Below are positions 9,670 through 19,072 of a stretch of 64,000 bases of DNA, piece by piece. Source of the stretch: Candidatus Thiothrix sulfatifontis (GTDB lineage: Bacteria; Pseudomonadota; Gammaproteobacteria; Thiotrichales; Thiotrichaceae). Position 1 is the stretch's first letter. Each line of letters starts with the position of its first letter. Below the pieces are notes generated by a model. That model saw only the letters and a program-made list of their open reading frames with translations. It had not been told where the DNA came from and did no database searches. The position numbers and the translations under genes were made by a program. The stretch is taken from positions 2,356,001 to 2,420,000 of the forward strand of contig CP094685.1 of assembly GCA_022828425.1 (NCBI GenBank), written 5' to 3'.

Positions 9670-10290
9670 CTAAATTTTTTCGTTGTCGCTGGCTTCGCGT
9701 GCCATGTTCACCAACTCAATCAGTGACGTGGCGTGCATTTTATCCATCATGTGGCTGCGGTGAAATTCAACCGTTTTAATGCTAACGCCCAGTTTGGTGG
9801 CAATTTCTTTGTTGGAATTGTTGTCTATCACTAATTCCATGACTTCGCGTTCACGTTCGGTCAGGTTAGCAATACGCGCTTGGATCATGGTCAAACGAAT
9901 GCGGGATTGTTGATTTTCAACATCCAACGTCAAAGCTTCGTGTACATAATCCAGCAATACCTGATCTTCAAACGGCTTTTCCAAGAAATACATGGCTCCG
10001 GCTTGCATGGCGCGTACTGCCATCGGAATGTCGCCATGACCGGTAATAAATAAAATGGGCAGCGCGTATTTTTGTTTGGTCAAAAATTGCTGTAGTTGCA
10101 AGCCACTCATGCCAGGCATCCGCACATCTAAAATTAGACAACCGATCATGTGCATGGTATAAAACTTGAGAAAATCTTCGGCTGAACCGAATGTCGCCAC
10201 TTTTAAACGCATTGACTCCAATAACCAGCGTAGGGAATCACGCACAGCGGGGTCATCATCAACGATAAATACGGTAGGTTCATAATTCAT
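9670..10290 (-). CDS. FixJ-type response regulator (REC + LuxR HTH)
   Basis: A 206-residue regulator. The receiver domain (1-125) shows the acid pair DDD near residue 11, the phosphoacceptor Asp in LILDVRMPGMSG (about 56), Thr in FITGHGDIPMAV and Lys in FLEKPFE. The C-terminus is a NarL/FixJ helix-turn-helix (LTEREREVMELV to KTVEFHRSHMMDKM). It overlaps the kinase gene by four bases (ATGA), so the kinase upstream is its cognate partner. This is a DNA-binding output; targets cannot be read from the window, but dyad candidates upstream of the kinase are noted separately. Confidence 0.93.
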   Translation of the reverse strand: MNYEPTVFIVDDDPAVRDSLRWLLESMRLKVATFGSAEDFLKFYTMHMIGCLILDVRMPGMSGLQLQQFLTKQKYALPILFITGHGDIPMAVRAMQAGAMYFLEKPFEDQVLLDYVHEALTLDVENQQSRIRLTMIQARIANLTEREREVMELVIDNNSNKEIATKLGVSIKTVEFHRSHMMDKMHATSLIELVNMAREASDNEKI

Positions 10291-13200
10291 TTACGGTTAG
10301 TTCCTGTTAGCGGTAAAGTGAAACTAAAAGTAGCGCCTTTAGTGGTATTGTTAAAAGCTTCAAGCTTACCACCGTGAGCTTCAATGATGGAACTGCTGAT
10401 GGGTAATCCCATGCCCATGCCACTTTTTTTACTGGTATAAAAAGGTCGAAAAATTTTACTAGCAAAGTCTTCGGGTAGGCCAGTGCCTTCGTCGATCACC
10501 GAAACTCGCACCGCTTGAGTACCAACAGGTTCGCTAACAATGTGCAGTCTACCCATGGATTCTGGAGAATATTCTTCCATTGCGTCCAGTGCGTTCAAAA
10601 TCATATTCACCAATACTTGCTCTATTTGGATTTTATTCACATTCACCCAGTGTAAATTGGGGTAGAGCACTTTGCTTAATCTAACTTGTTTAAACTGCTC
10701 TGTGGTATCCAAAAGGTGCAAGGTTTCTTCGATGATTTGGTTAATGTCGTGCTCCTGCCATTCGACATCCTGATCTTTGCGGGTAAAATCCTTGGCATAG
10801 CGTAAGATTTCGCCAGCGCGTCGTACTTGTGTGCTAACCAACTGGATAACATCGGCAATGTCTTTCATGCTGCATTCGTCGCTTTTCATGCGTAATTCAC
10901 AGCCACGAATGTAATTCGCAATCGCTGACAAGGGTTGGTTAAGCTCATGCGCAATACCCGACGCCATTTCGCCTAAGGTGTTCAAACGCATAATGTGTGC
11001 AAGTTCCTGTTGACGGTCAGCCAGCAATTGCTGGGCAATCATACGGTCGGTATGGTCAACAATTATCGACATAATCCGCAGTTCATCGTTATCCAGATGA
11101 ATCAAGACAGGGCGTATTTCCAGCCAACGAATATTGCCTTTGAAGGTGTTTACTTTCACTTCACGCGCATGAAATTCGCCCGTTTGACTGATTTGGGTGA
11201 TGCAAGCATCCACATCCGCTTGGTATTCAGGGAAAACGAAATCCTTAAGCGAATGTCCAATCAACTGTTCTGGATTTTTAGCCTCCATAATCAGTGGTCC
11301 CGCCGGGTTCACCTCTTGAATGGTACCATCCAATGCACAAATGTTAATCCAATTGGGTTGGCTCTGGAAAATAGTATCCAGCTTAGCGCGTTCGATTTCC
11401 AAGCGAGCTTCAGCCCATTTGCGTTCTTCAATTTCGTGCATTAACAGTTCATTGGTGTTTTTTAATTGCAAATTAGCCGCTTCGAGTTCACTGCTTTTGA
11501 CGCTAACTTCTTGGTTGACTGTGCGCAGTTCTTCATTGGTGGATTGCAGTTCCTCATTAGAGGTCTGCAACTCTTCACTGGAGGTATAAAGTTCTTCGTT
11601 AGTGGATTGGGCTTCTTCGTAGGTGGATTGCAGCTCTTCGTTGGACGTTTCTAGCTCTTCAATCGTGGTCTGCAAACTTTCACGAACTTCACGCAATTCC
11701 TCTTCCAATTCTTTGATTCGTAGCGCATCACTGACACTGATCGCCTCTTGCTCTGGCGTGACAGGGTAATCGTTAGCGGGCAGCACTTCAAAAATAACCA
11801 CGCTAACTTCGGTTTCAGTGAGTTTGCCCGCAGGAAAGTGGCGGGTACGCATTACCACACGCACAGGCTCACCGTTGAGTGTGAAATTAATGCGGCGGCT
11901 GCTGATGGTTTCGTCGGTACGCCGTGCTTTGTAAATCAAACCCCGTAAATCTTGACGTAATTCAGTGCGAATTAAATCCAATACTCCCAATGCGGCACGC
12001 CCTTCCGCAAAACCCAAATAAGGGTCAACATTGCCGCGCACGTACACGATTTCTTGGCGGTCATCGAGCATGATACAAGCCGGTTGGTAAATATTGACTA
12101 ACAGCTTGTCGATGGAGTCTTGCAGTTTAGCGCGGGGTTTATCACGCAGATTATTGCTGTATTGTTGGTTGCGTTGTTCGCGCAGTGAACGATTTTGCAA
12201 TAAATAGGGTAAGTGACCCTTTACGTCACTGCGACGGCGATAAATGCGTGATTTACGGTCTACGGTTACAAATAAGCGATCACTGCCGCCAATGGTTTCA
12301 GATTTGCCGAGAAACATAATGCCATCAGGCTCTAAACCGTAATGAAAAGACTCCAATACATTGCGTTGCAAGGTCTGATTGAAGTAAATCAACACATTGC
12401 GGCAGGATACTAAATTCAAATGTGAGAAGGGCGGGTCGCGTACCAAATCATGCCGCGCAAACAATACCATATTGCGAATGGTTTGCGTCAATTGGTATTC
12501 ACCGTCTTTTTGAATGAAATATTTGTCGAGAATACGTTGATCAATCCCGGCTACCGAAGCTTTGGAATAACGCGCCTGCCGTGCAATGGTTAAGACGCCA
12601 TCGTATAAATCTGTGCCAAAAATTTGTATTTTGTAGCGTGCAATGCGATTGCCGAGGTACTCGGACAGCATAATAGCAATCGAATAAGCTTCTTCACCCG
12701 TGGCACAACCGGCTACCCATACGCGGATTTCATGCCCACCTTCAGGTACCACGTCTTCAATCACGCGCCGCAGTGCTTGATAAGCATCCGTATCGCGGAA
12801 AAAGCTGGTCACTGAAATGAGAATATCATTGTGCAGTTCGTATAATTCTTCGGGCTTTTGTTTCAGGTAAGCAGCGTATTCGCTCAACTGTTTGCATTTG
12901 TGCACCGTCATGCGGCGTTCAATGCGGCGTAGCAAGGTATTGCGTTTGTAATCGCGAAAATCCGTACCCGTTTGATCGAGCAGCATTCTCAGGATTTCCT
13001 GAATCTCATCTTCACTCGGTTCAGGTTTGCTGGTAAATAAAAACGAAATATCCGGTTGTGCCAGCATATCGTGAATTTGCTGGGCAATATCTTCAGGAGG
13101 CAAGGCAAGGTCAACGTGACCCGTGCCAATAGCAGAATGCGGCATACTGTCGAAACGCGCGGTGGATTCGAGCTGCGCAATGGTAATCCCGCCTTCTGCC

Positions 13201-13661
13201 TTGATCGCACGAATGCCGTGTGTGCCGTCGGTACCTGTTCCAGACAATATAATGCCAACCGAATGCCTGCCATGATTTTCTGCTAACGACGCAAACAGCC
13301 GGTCGACAGAAGGTTTGGGGCCAATACCCGTGGCTTTTTCCAAATGAAAACGTCCACTGGCATAAAAAGCATCCATTCCAGGCGGAATAATATAGAACAT
13401 CCCGGTTTGAATGGACTGGTTGTGTTGTAATTCGGCAATTGGCAGTTTGGTCTCGCGTGCCAGAATGGGCACCATCATGCTGCTGTGCTTGGGGTCTAAA
13501 TGTTGCGCTAAAATATAGACAACGCGGTCATCAATTGGAAGATTGGGAACTAAGGCCCTTAATGCTTCTAGGCCGCCTGCGGATGCGCCAATGCCAACGA
13601 TGATGGTGCGATTGTCATCTTCTTTTTTGTTGACGTTTTCGCTGTCAATATCGTTGAGCAT
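10287..13661 (-). CDS. CheB-CheR-coiled coil-PAS-histidine kinase hybrid
   Basis: A 1124-residue multidomain signalling protein. Order: CheB methylesterase (catalytic Ser28 in GIGASAGG, His54 in QHLDPKHS, Asp in SGTGTDGTHG near 150); CheR methyltransferase (GTDFRDYKRNTLLRRIERR, VWVAGCATGEEAYS); a long coiled coil with repeated S-N-E-E-L-Q-S heptads (about 635-740); a PAS domain (about 755-870); HisKA (GEMASGIAHELNQPLSAIAN, His near 903); HATPase with N box (MILNALDAMEE) and G boxes (DEGTGLPED, GMGMGLPISSS). There is no receiver at the N-terminus and no membrane segment, so it is a soluble kinase. CheB/CheR here may modify or sense methylation rather than act in standard chemotaxis. A FixJ-type regulator follows with four-base overlap. 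Confidence 0.95.
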   Translation of the reverse strand: MLNDIDSENVNKKEDDNRTIIVGIGASAGGLEALRALVPNLPIDDRVVYILAQHLDPKHSSMMVPILARETKLPIAELQHNQSIQTGMFYIIPPGMDAFYASGRFHLEKATGIGPKPSVDRLFASLAENHGRHSVGIILSGTGTDGTHGIRAIKAEGGITIAQLESTARFDSMPHSAIGTGHVDLALPPEDIAQQIHDMLAQPDISFLFTSKPEPSEDEIQEILRMLLDQTGTDFRDYKRNTLLRRIERRMTVHKCKQLSEYAAYLKQKPEELYELHNDILISVTSFFRDTDAYQALRRVIEDVVPEGGHEIRVWVAGCATGEEAYSIAIMLSEYLGNRIARYKIQIFGTDLYDGVLTIARQARYSKASVAGIDQRILDKYFIQKDGEYQLTQTIRNMVLFARHDLVRDPPFSHLNLVSCRNVLIYFNQTLQRNVLESFHYGLEPDGIMFLGKSETIGGSDRLFVTVDRKSRIYRRRSDVKGHLPYLLQNRSLREQRNQQYSNNLRDKPRAKLQDSIDKLLVNIYQPACIMLDDRQEIVYVRGNVDPYLGFAEGRAALGVLDLIRTELRQDLRGLIYKARRTDETISSRRINFTLNGEPVRVVMRTRHFPAGKLTETEVSVVIFEVLPANDYPVTPEQEAISVSDALRIKELEEELREVRESLQTTIEELETSNEELQSTYEEAQSTNEELYTSSEELQTSNEELQSTNEELRTVNQEVSVKSSELEAANLQLKNTNELLMHEIEERKWAEARLEIERAKLDTIFQSQPNWINICALDGTIQEVNPAGPLIMEAKNPEQLIGHSLKDFVFPEYQADVDACITQISQTGEFHAREVKVNTFKGNIRWLEIRPVLIHLDNDELRIMSIIVDHTDRMIAQQLLADRQQELAHIMRLNTLGEMASGIAHELNQPLSAIANYIRGCELRMKSDECSMKDIADVIQLVSTQVRRAGEILRYAKDFTRKDQDVEWQEHDINQIIEETLHLLDTTEQFKQVRLSKVLYPNLHWVNVNKIQIEQVLVNMILNALDAMEEYSPESMGRLHIVSEPVGTQAVRVSVIDEGTGLPEDFASKIFRPFYTSKKSGMGMGLPISSSIIEAHGGKLEAFNNTTKGATFSFTLPLTGTNRK

Positions 13662-13722
13662 AACTTTATCCCTGTTGTAACAAACTTATAGTAGCAGATA
13701 ATTTTACTGTACCGAAAATCCC

Positions 13723-13756
13723 AAAAAATTGGGGAGTCAGATGACTCTGACTCCCC
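13723..13756 (-). terminator. Intrinsic terminator after the DUF4124 gene
   Basis: Perfect 10-bp stem GGGGAGTCAG / CTGACTCCCC (13731-13740 and 13747-13756) with a six-base loop, followed on the minus strand by AATTTTTT. It stops transcription from the DUF4124 gene before the kinase gene. The rest of the 299-bp spacer (13662-13960) holds no gene I can support; one dyad (13864-13880) is listed separately. Confidence 0.8.
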
Positions 13757-13863
13757 AGATTGGTTTTATTATGGTTTCGTTCGGTCTATTTCAGAGGCAC
13801 TTGCTTTCGCTCCTAGCTTAGCGTCACACGCGGTTGTTGTTGCAAGTGTTGGCGCGGATTGTA

Positions 13864-13880
13864 ATTAGTATTTGCTAATA
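13864..13880. promoter_or_regulatory. ATTAG-N7-CTAATA dyad, copy 1 (operator candidate)
   Basis: ATTAGTATTTGCTAATA, a near copy (one base different over 17) of the element at 14624-14640. It lies about 200 bp upstream of the kinase gene start. See the entry at 14623 for the possible regulator type. Confidence 0.4.
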
Positions 13881-13960
13881 AACCAATGCGCAGCACCGTG
13901 GGGAAATAGCGGGTTTCTCAAGGGTTTTTACTAGGTTGAGGCGTACTTTCTTGACTTAAG

Positions 13961-14590
13961 TCAATCGGTTGCCGGTAGCATTGCCGTGGCAGCCTGATTG
14001 GTGGCAGCGTTGCCTGAATTCGCGGTGCTATCACCGGCGTTTGATGTGTCAGTATTTTGGCTGACTTCTGGAGTGGTTTGAGTCGCATCGCTTGGCGGCG
14101 TATCAGTGGATTCTTTGGTTTGATTGCTGGATTTATCCGTTTTATTGAACATCTCTGGCTTGCACAAGCTGTCGATATTTTTTTGGACTTCTTGTGTTTT
14201 GCTTGCTTTCTCTGCGGCGGTTAGGAAGCGTTCGCCTTTGGCATCTTTCCACTTGATGATAGCGTTTGCTGTCATTTTTTGCAGGGCGTCGGTTTGTTGG
14301 GCACAGAATTCCCGGTGTTTCTGATCGCTTTTCTCACCTTCTTGACGCGCTTCAGCCAATTCGTCTTTAGGGGCTTCTTCTGGGGCAGTGGGAATGGTGT
14401 TACCTAATTTACCAGTCGATAGGCGAATTTCATCTTCAATGTTTTCACCTTTGGCCTCAGGTGGCGGTGGCGTTTGGGTATAATGTGTTTCACCGTTTTT
14501 ATCGGTCCATTTGTACATTTCAGCGGCTGCATCAGTCACTACCAGCGCGGCTGTCATTAGTATAACTGGCATAAAGATTGCTTTTTTCAT
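13961..14590 (-). CDS. DUF4124 domain-containing exported protein
   Basis: A 209-residue protein with an N-terminal signal peptide (MKKAIFMPVILMTAALVVTD, then AAAE). The next segment MYKWTDKNGETHYTQTPPPP is the DUF4124 motif, a short beta unit common in gammaproteobacterial envelope proteins. The middle is charged and helical; the last 60 residues are low complexity, rich in Thr, Asn, Ser and Ala. Function unknown. AAGGTG precedes the ATG. It is divergent from the RND efflux pair and shares a dyad-containing promoter region with it. Confidence 0.85.
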   Translation of the reverse strand: MKKAIFMPVILMTAALVVTDAAAEMYKWTDKNGETHYTQTPPPPEAKGENIEDEIRLSTGKLGNTIPTAPEEAPKDELAEARQEGEKSDQKHREFCAQQTDALQKMTANAIIKWKDAKGERFLTAAEKASKTQEVQKNIDSLCKPEMFNKTDKSSNQTKESTDTPPSDATQTTPEVSQNTDTSNAGDSTANSGNAATNQAATAMLPATD

Positions 14591-14622
14591 GAATCACCTT
14601 GTGTTGTTAGTGTTTGATCACA

Positions 14623-14640
14623 TATTAGTATTTTCTAATA
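14623..14640. promoter_or_regulatory. TATTAG-N6-CTAATA dyad between DUF4124 and RND genes
   Basis: Perfect six-base arms TATTAG / CTAATA around TATTTT, in the 100-bp divergent promoter region. It is nearly identical to the copy at 13864-13880. From memory, AT-rich TATTAG...CTAATA dyads resemble operators of small ArsR-family winged-helix repressors such as BigR; this is recollection, not a search result. Position suggests control of the efflux operon, of DUF4124, or both. Confidence 0.5.
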
Positions 14641-14690
14641 TTCTCTGTTAGGATGCGTCAATTTCTCATTTTGCTTAAGGTAATTATGCC

Positions 14691-15788
14691 ATGAAAATGT
14701 TAGTAAAGTGCTTACTGATCATCGGATTGTGTGGATTGTCAGCCTGCGGAAAAGCTGAACACGCTGCCGATTCAGACGCTGTAAAAACGACTTCATCCTC
14801 GGTGCTTAAAACCGCGACAGTCAGTGCTGTCGGCACGCCTGAATTGCACTATCTCGATGGTCACGTTGAGGCCGTCAATGAGAGCACTATCTCCGCGCAA
14901 ACCAGCGGCGTTATCGAAAAATTGTTCTATGACGTAGACGATTATGTTGAACCGGGCAAGGTAATTGCGCGGATCAAATCCAAAAATCAGCAAGCAGGTG
15001 TCGAACAGGCACAAGCTTCATTGGATGAGGCGCAAGCACGCTACACCGAAGCGCAAGCAGATTTCAAGCGCATCAGTGAAATTTATGCAAAACGCCTCGT
15101 TCCCAAAGCCGATTTGGACGGTGCTCAAGCGGGATTGAAAGCAGCGGAAGCACGTTTATCCGCCTCGAAAGCACAAGTGACGCAAGCCGGTGAGCAGTTG
15201 GGTTACACCTCATTGATTGCACCTTACGGCGGCATTGTGACCAAACGTCACGTGCAATTAGGTGAAGCAGTCAACCCGGGCACGCCAGTGATGACGGGTA
15301 TTTCATTGGATAAAATGCGCGTAGTGGTTGAAGTGCCGCAACGGTTGATCGCTAAAGTGCGCCAAGAAAAGAAGGCCTTTGTGTTTCAAGACGGTTCTAA
15401 CAAATCGTTAGCGGTTGATTCACTTACGTTTTTTCCGTATGCCGATCCTAAAACCAATGCTTTCAAGGTCAGAATTGATCTGAAAGCGGGTGTACAAGAT
15501 TTGTTTCCTGGCATGTTCGTCAAGGTGGCGTTTGTCATGGGGCAACAGCAAGGCGTGGTGAGTATTCCTGAAAGCGCGGTGGTGGTGCGCAGTGAAGTGA
15601 TTGGCGTCTACGTGTTGAACGCTGAGGGCAAGCCTTCCTTGCGGCAGATTCGCTTGGGCAAGAAATTGGACGACAATACCATCAGCGTCTTGGCAGGTTT
15701 AGCCGCTGGGGAAACCATTGCGCTGGATCCGGTGCACGCGGCAATTTCGCTTAAACAACAAACAGCGGAGGCAAAGCACGATGAATGA
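14691..15788 (+). CDS. RND efflux periplasmic adaptor (membrane fusion lipoprotein)
   Basis: A 365-residue HlyD/AcrA-type adaptor. Lipoprotein signal with lipobox LSAC (cysteine near residue 19), barrel-sandwich lipoyl halves (VEAVNESTISAQTSGVIEKL and LIAPYGGIVTKRHVQLGEAV), an alpha-hairpin rich in A-Q-A-S repeats (about 100-165), then beta-barrel and membrane-proximal domains. It links the inner-membrane pump to an outer-membrane channel; no TolC-like gene is adjacent. It overlaps the permease gene by eight bases. Substrate cannot be read from sequence. Confidence 0.92.
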   Translation: MKMLVKCLLIIGLCGLSACGKAEHAADSDAVKTTSSSVLKTATVSAVGTPELHYLDGHVEAVNESTISAQTSGVIEKLFYDVDDYVEPGKVIARIKSKNQQAGVEQAQASLDEAQARYTEAQADFKRISEIYAKRLVPKADLDGAQAGLKAAEARLSASKAQVTQAGEQLGYTSLIAPYGGIVTKRHVQLGEAVNPGTPVMTGISLDKMRVVVEVPQRLIAKVRQEKKAFVFQDGSNKSLAVDSLTFFPYADPKTNAFKVRIDLKAGVQDLFPGMFVKVAFVMGQQQGVVSIPESAVVVRSEVIGVYVLNAEGKPSLRQIRLGKKLDDNTISVLAGLAAGETIALDPVHAAISLKQQTAEAKHDE

Positions 15789-18700
15789 GCCAAAGTTGGG
15801 CATATCCGGGGCGATTGCTAAAAAGTTCCTGATTACTGAAATCACGCCGTTATTAGCGTTGGTGGGGCTGCTGTTGGGACTATTTGCGGTAATGGTGACG
15901 CCACGAGAGGAAGACCCGCAAATTAATGTGACCTTTGCGAATGTGTTTATCCCGTTTCCGGGAGCCAGTGCTGAACAAGTGGAAAGCTTGGTGAGCACAC
16001 CTGCGGAACAGGTTATGTCCGAGATTGAGGGCTTGGAACACATTTATTCCACGTCCATGCCGGGGATATCGGTACTGACAGTGCAGTACAAGGTGGGGCA
16101 GGATCGTACCGATGCCTTGGTGCGTTTGTACAATAAAGTTGCGTCTAACCAAGACTGGTTGCCCCAAAATTTGGGGGTGGGTACACCATTGATTAAACCC
16201 AAGGGCATTGATGACGTACCGATTGTGGCGCTGACCTTGTGGACAGAAGATGACAAGCGCGGTGCGTATGAGTTAAATCAGGTGGCACATGCGATTGAAT
16301 CCGAGCTGAAACGCGTTCCCGGTTCGCGTGATATTTATACCATCGGCGGCCCGCAGCAAGTGGTGCATGTGCTCTTGGATGCGGAGAAGCTTGCCGGGCA
16401 TGGAATCTCACTCGCCGATTTGCGTAGTGCATTGCAGGCGAGCAATTCGGCACGGGATGCGGTCTCCTTGGTAAATAATAATGAAGAGATTCAGGTGCAA
16501 GCCGGTACTTTCCTCATGGATGCCGATGAAGTGGGCGAGCTGATGGTCGGGGTGTTTGATGGCAAACCTGTATTCCTCAGCGATGTGGCGGAAGTGAAGC
16601 GTACTTCGGATTCACCGGAAGCGTATGTGAGCTTTGGCACGGGTGCGGCGGCGGCACACAAAGGCTTGCCCACTGGCATTCACACACCGGCGGTAACGAT
16701 TGCGGTAGCCAAACAGCCGGGTACGAACGCCGTGGATGTTGCCAATAATGTCATTGACCGTTTTGAGAAGTTGCGCGGTACGTTTGTACCAGAGGGCGTG
16801 AATGTGTCAGTGACGCGCAATTACGGTGAAACTGCGCAAGCCAAATCTGAGAAGCTGATTCACAAGCTGATCATTGAAACGATTGCGGTCGCGTTGCTGA
16901 TTTGGTTTGCTTTAGGGTGGCGCGAGGCTTTAATTGTTGGTGCAGCGGTAGTGATTACGTTAGCAGTCACCTTGTTTGCTTCGTGGGCGTATGGGTTTAC
17001 GCTGAACCGGGTGTCATTGTTTGCGTTGATTTTCTCTATCGGAATTCTGGTGGATGATGCGATTGTGGTGGTGGAAAATATTCACCGGCACATGCAGCAG
17101 GGCGGTAAAAAACTGTTGGAAGTCATTCCGTTGGCTGTTGATGAGGTTGGCGGCCCGACTATTTTAGCGACGTTTACGGTGATCGCGGCATTGCTGCCAA
17201 TGGCGTTTGTATCGGGATTAATGGGGCCTTACATGTCACCGATTCCGATTAACGCCAGCATGGGGATGTTGGTTTCTTTGGCAGTGGCTTACGTGGTAAC
17301 GCCGTGGATGACGGGTAAAATGTTGGAGAAGGTCGATTTCAGCCATCATCAGCACGGTAACAATAAGCTGCACGGATTTTTCAGCCGGATTATGTCGCCG
17401 TTTTTGGATGACAAAAAGGGCGGGAAGCGGCGGGTCACGTTGTTTGCGGTAATTACTTTGCTGATCGTATTATCGGCTTCGCTGGCGGTATTCAAGCTGG
17501 TTGTGCTGAAAATGCTGCCTTTCGACAATAAATCTGAATTTCAAGTGATTCTGGATATGCCGGAAGGCACGTCATTGGAGCAAACTTCGTGGGTACTCAA
17601 TGAGATGTCGGAATATCTGGGCAAAGTGGATGAAGTGACCGATTACCAGATTTACGCGGGGACGGCTGCACCGATCAACTTTAATGGCTTGGTGCGTCAA
17701 TATTATCTGCGCGAGGGGGCTAATGTTGGCGATATTCAGGTAAACCTGACCGATTCGCACGGACGCGAACGCCAAAGCCATCAGATTGCTTTGGGGGTGC
17801 GCCCGCCGTTGCAAGAAATTGCCAAGAAATACAATGCGAACGTGAAAGTCGTGGAAGTACCGCCAGGGCCACCCGTGATGTCACCGATTGTGGCGGAAGT
17901 TTACGGTTTGGATTATCCGGGGCAAATTGCGGTTGCCAAGCAAGTTCGAGGAGTATTTGAGCAAACGCCGGATATTGTCGATATTGATGACAGCGTGGAA
18001 GCAGCGCAAAAGCGTTTGGTGGTGCAAGTGGATCGGCGCAAGGCGGCTTTGCTGGGGGTATCACAAGATGCCATTGCTTCTGCTATCAATACGGTGCTGA
18101 GCGGCGAAGACGTGGTGTTCTTGCATGGCAAAGGCATCAAATACGCGGTACCAATTCGTGTGGAATTCCCGGTAGCGCTTAAAGACAAAATGGACTCGGT
18201 ACTTGCGTTGCGGGTGCGTAGCCAATCCAGCGAGCTGGTGCCGATGTCCGAATTGGTGAGCGTGCAAGAAACCACCCGTGAACACTCCATTTATCACAAA
18301 GATTTGCTGCCGGTTGTTTTCGTAACAGGCGACATGGCGGGCACTACCGATAGCCCGCTGTATGGCATGTTTGAAATTTTTAGCGGTATTAAGGAGTTGT
18401 CGGTTTACGATAATCCCATTAATCAATTCTTTACTGCGCAACCCGACGACCCGTATTTGTATGGGATGAAATGGGACGGCGAGTGGCAGGTGACTTATGA
18501 AACCTTCCGGGATATGGGAATTGCTTACGCATTTGGGATGATTCTGATTTTCTTATTAATTGTGGCGCAATTCCGCTCATACATGGTGCCATTGGTCATT
18601 ATGTCGCCCATTCCTCTGACCATTATTGGGGTGATGCCGGGTCATGCGCTATTAGGGGTGCAATTTACCGCGACTTCGATGATCGGCATGATTGCCTTGG

Positions 18701-19008
18701 CGGGGATTATTGTACGTAACTCCATCTTGTTGGTAGATTTTATTAATGAACAAGTACGCGGCGGCATGGATTTAAAGGCGGCGGTAATCAACTCCAGCGC
18801 GGTGCGTGCGAAGCCGATTGCTTTAACCGCACTGGCGGCAATGGTCGGGGCATTCTTTATTATTGATGACCCTATCTTCGGCGGTTTGGCGGTATCGCTG
18901 ATCTTTGGGATATTGGTATCGACTGTGCTAACGCTGGTACTGATTCCGCTGATGTATTTTATGTATGCACGGAATCGCCTTGCTACGATTAGAGCTGGGG
19001 CGGTCTAA
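15781..19008 (+). CDS. RND efflux transporter permease
   Basis: A 1075-residue AcrB/HAE-type inner-membrane pump: first transmembrane helix near residue 25, two large periplasmic loops, and helix clusters near residues 360-520 and 910-1065. Conserved acidic pair on TM4 is present in FSIGILVDDAIVVVENIH, and the C-terminal half has GIIVRNSILLVDFINEQVR. I use the ATG at 15781 (MNEPKLG), preceded by GGAGG ten bases upstream and overlapping the adaptor stop, rather than in-frame upstream initiators. It forms a tripartite efflux system with the upstream adaptor; an outer-membrane partner must lie elsewhere. Confidence 0.95.
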   Translation: MNEPKLGISGAIAKKFLITEITPLLALVGLLLGLFAVMVTPREEDPQINVTFANVFIPFPGASAEQVESLVSTPAEQVMSEIEGLEHIYSTSMPGISVLTVQYKVGQDRTDALVRLYNKVASNQDWLPQNLGVGTPLIKPKGIDDVPIVALTLWTEDDKRGAYELNQVAHAIESELKRVPGSRDIYTIGGPQQVVHVLLDAEKLAGHGISLADLRSALQASNSARDAVSLVNNNEEIQVQAGTFLMDADEVGELMVGVFDGKPVFLSDVAEVKRTSDSPEAYVSFGTGAAAAHKGLPTGIHTPAVTIAVAKQPGTNAVDVANNVIDRFEKLRGTFVPEGVNVSVTRNYGETAQAKSEKLIHKLIIETIAVALLIWFALGWREALIVGAAVVITLAVTLFASWAYGFTLNRVSLFALIFSIGILVDDAIVVVENIHRHMQQGGKKLLEVIPLAVDEVGGPTILATFTVIAALLPMAFVSGLMGPYMSPIPINASMGMLVSLAVAYVVTPWMTGKMLEKVDFSHHQHGNNKLHGFFSRIMSPFLDDKKGGKRRVTLFAVITLLIVLSASLAVFKLVVLKMLPFDNKSEFQVILDMPEGTSLEQTSWVLNEMSEYLGKVDEVTDYQIYAGTAAPINFNGLVRQYYLREGANVGDIQVNLTDSHGRERQSHQIALGVRPPLQEIAKKYNANVKVVEVPPGPPVMSPIVAEVYGLDYPGQIAVAKQVRGVFEQTPDIVDIDDSVEAAQKRLVVQVDRRKAALLGVSQDAIASAINTVLSGEDVVFLHGKGIKYAVPIRVEFPVALKDKMDSVLALRVRSQSSELVPMSELVSVQETTREHSIYHKDLLPVVFVTGDMAGTTDSPLYGMFEIFSGIKELSVYDNPINQFFTAQPDDPYLYGMKWDGEWQVTYETFRDMGIAYAFGMILIFLLIVAQFRSYMVPLVIMSPIPLTIIGVMPGHALLGVQFTATSMIGMIALAGIIVRNSILLVDFINEQVRGGMDLKAAVINSSAVRAKPIALTALAAMVGAFFIIDDPIFGGLAVSLIFGILVSTVLTLVLIPLMYFMYARNRLATIRAGAV

Positions 19009-19037
19009 AACCCCGCTCATGTGTTTAATCTGACGTA

Positions 19038-19067
19038 ATCCCCGTACTGTTTAAACGGTACGGGGAT
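19038..19067. terminator. Hairpin between convergent permease and DUF1877 genes
   Basis: Ten-base perfect arms ATCCCCGTAC / GTACGGGGAT around TGTTTAAACG, itself almost palindromic. It sits between two convergent stop codons and probably terminates from both sides, although neither flank has a strong T run. Confidence 0.55.
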
Positions 19068-19072
19068 CATGC

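Noticed and set aside
11460..11700. Short near-tandem repeats as a DNA repeat array
   Set aside because: They encode the heptad S-N-E-E-L-Q coiled coil of the CheB-CheR kinase, a known feature of this protein type.
13731..13756. Perfect 10-bp hairpin as a dispersed repeat
   Set aside because: The T run on the minus strand and its place after a gene make an intrinsic terminator the better explanation.
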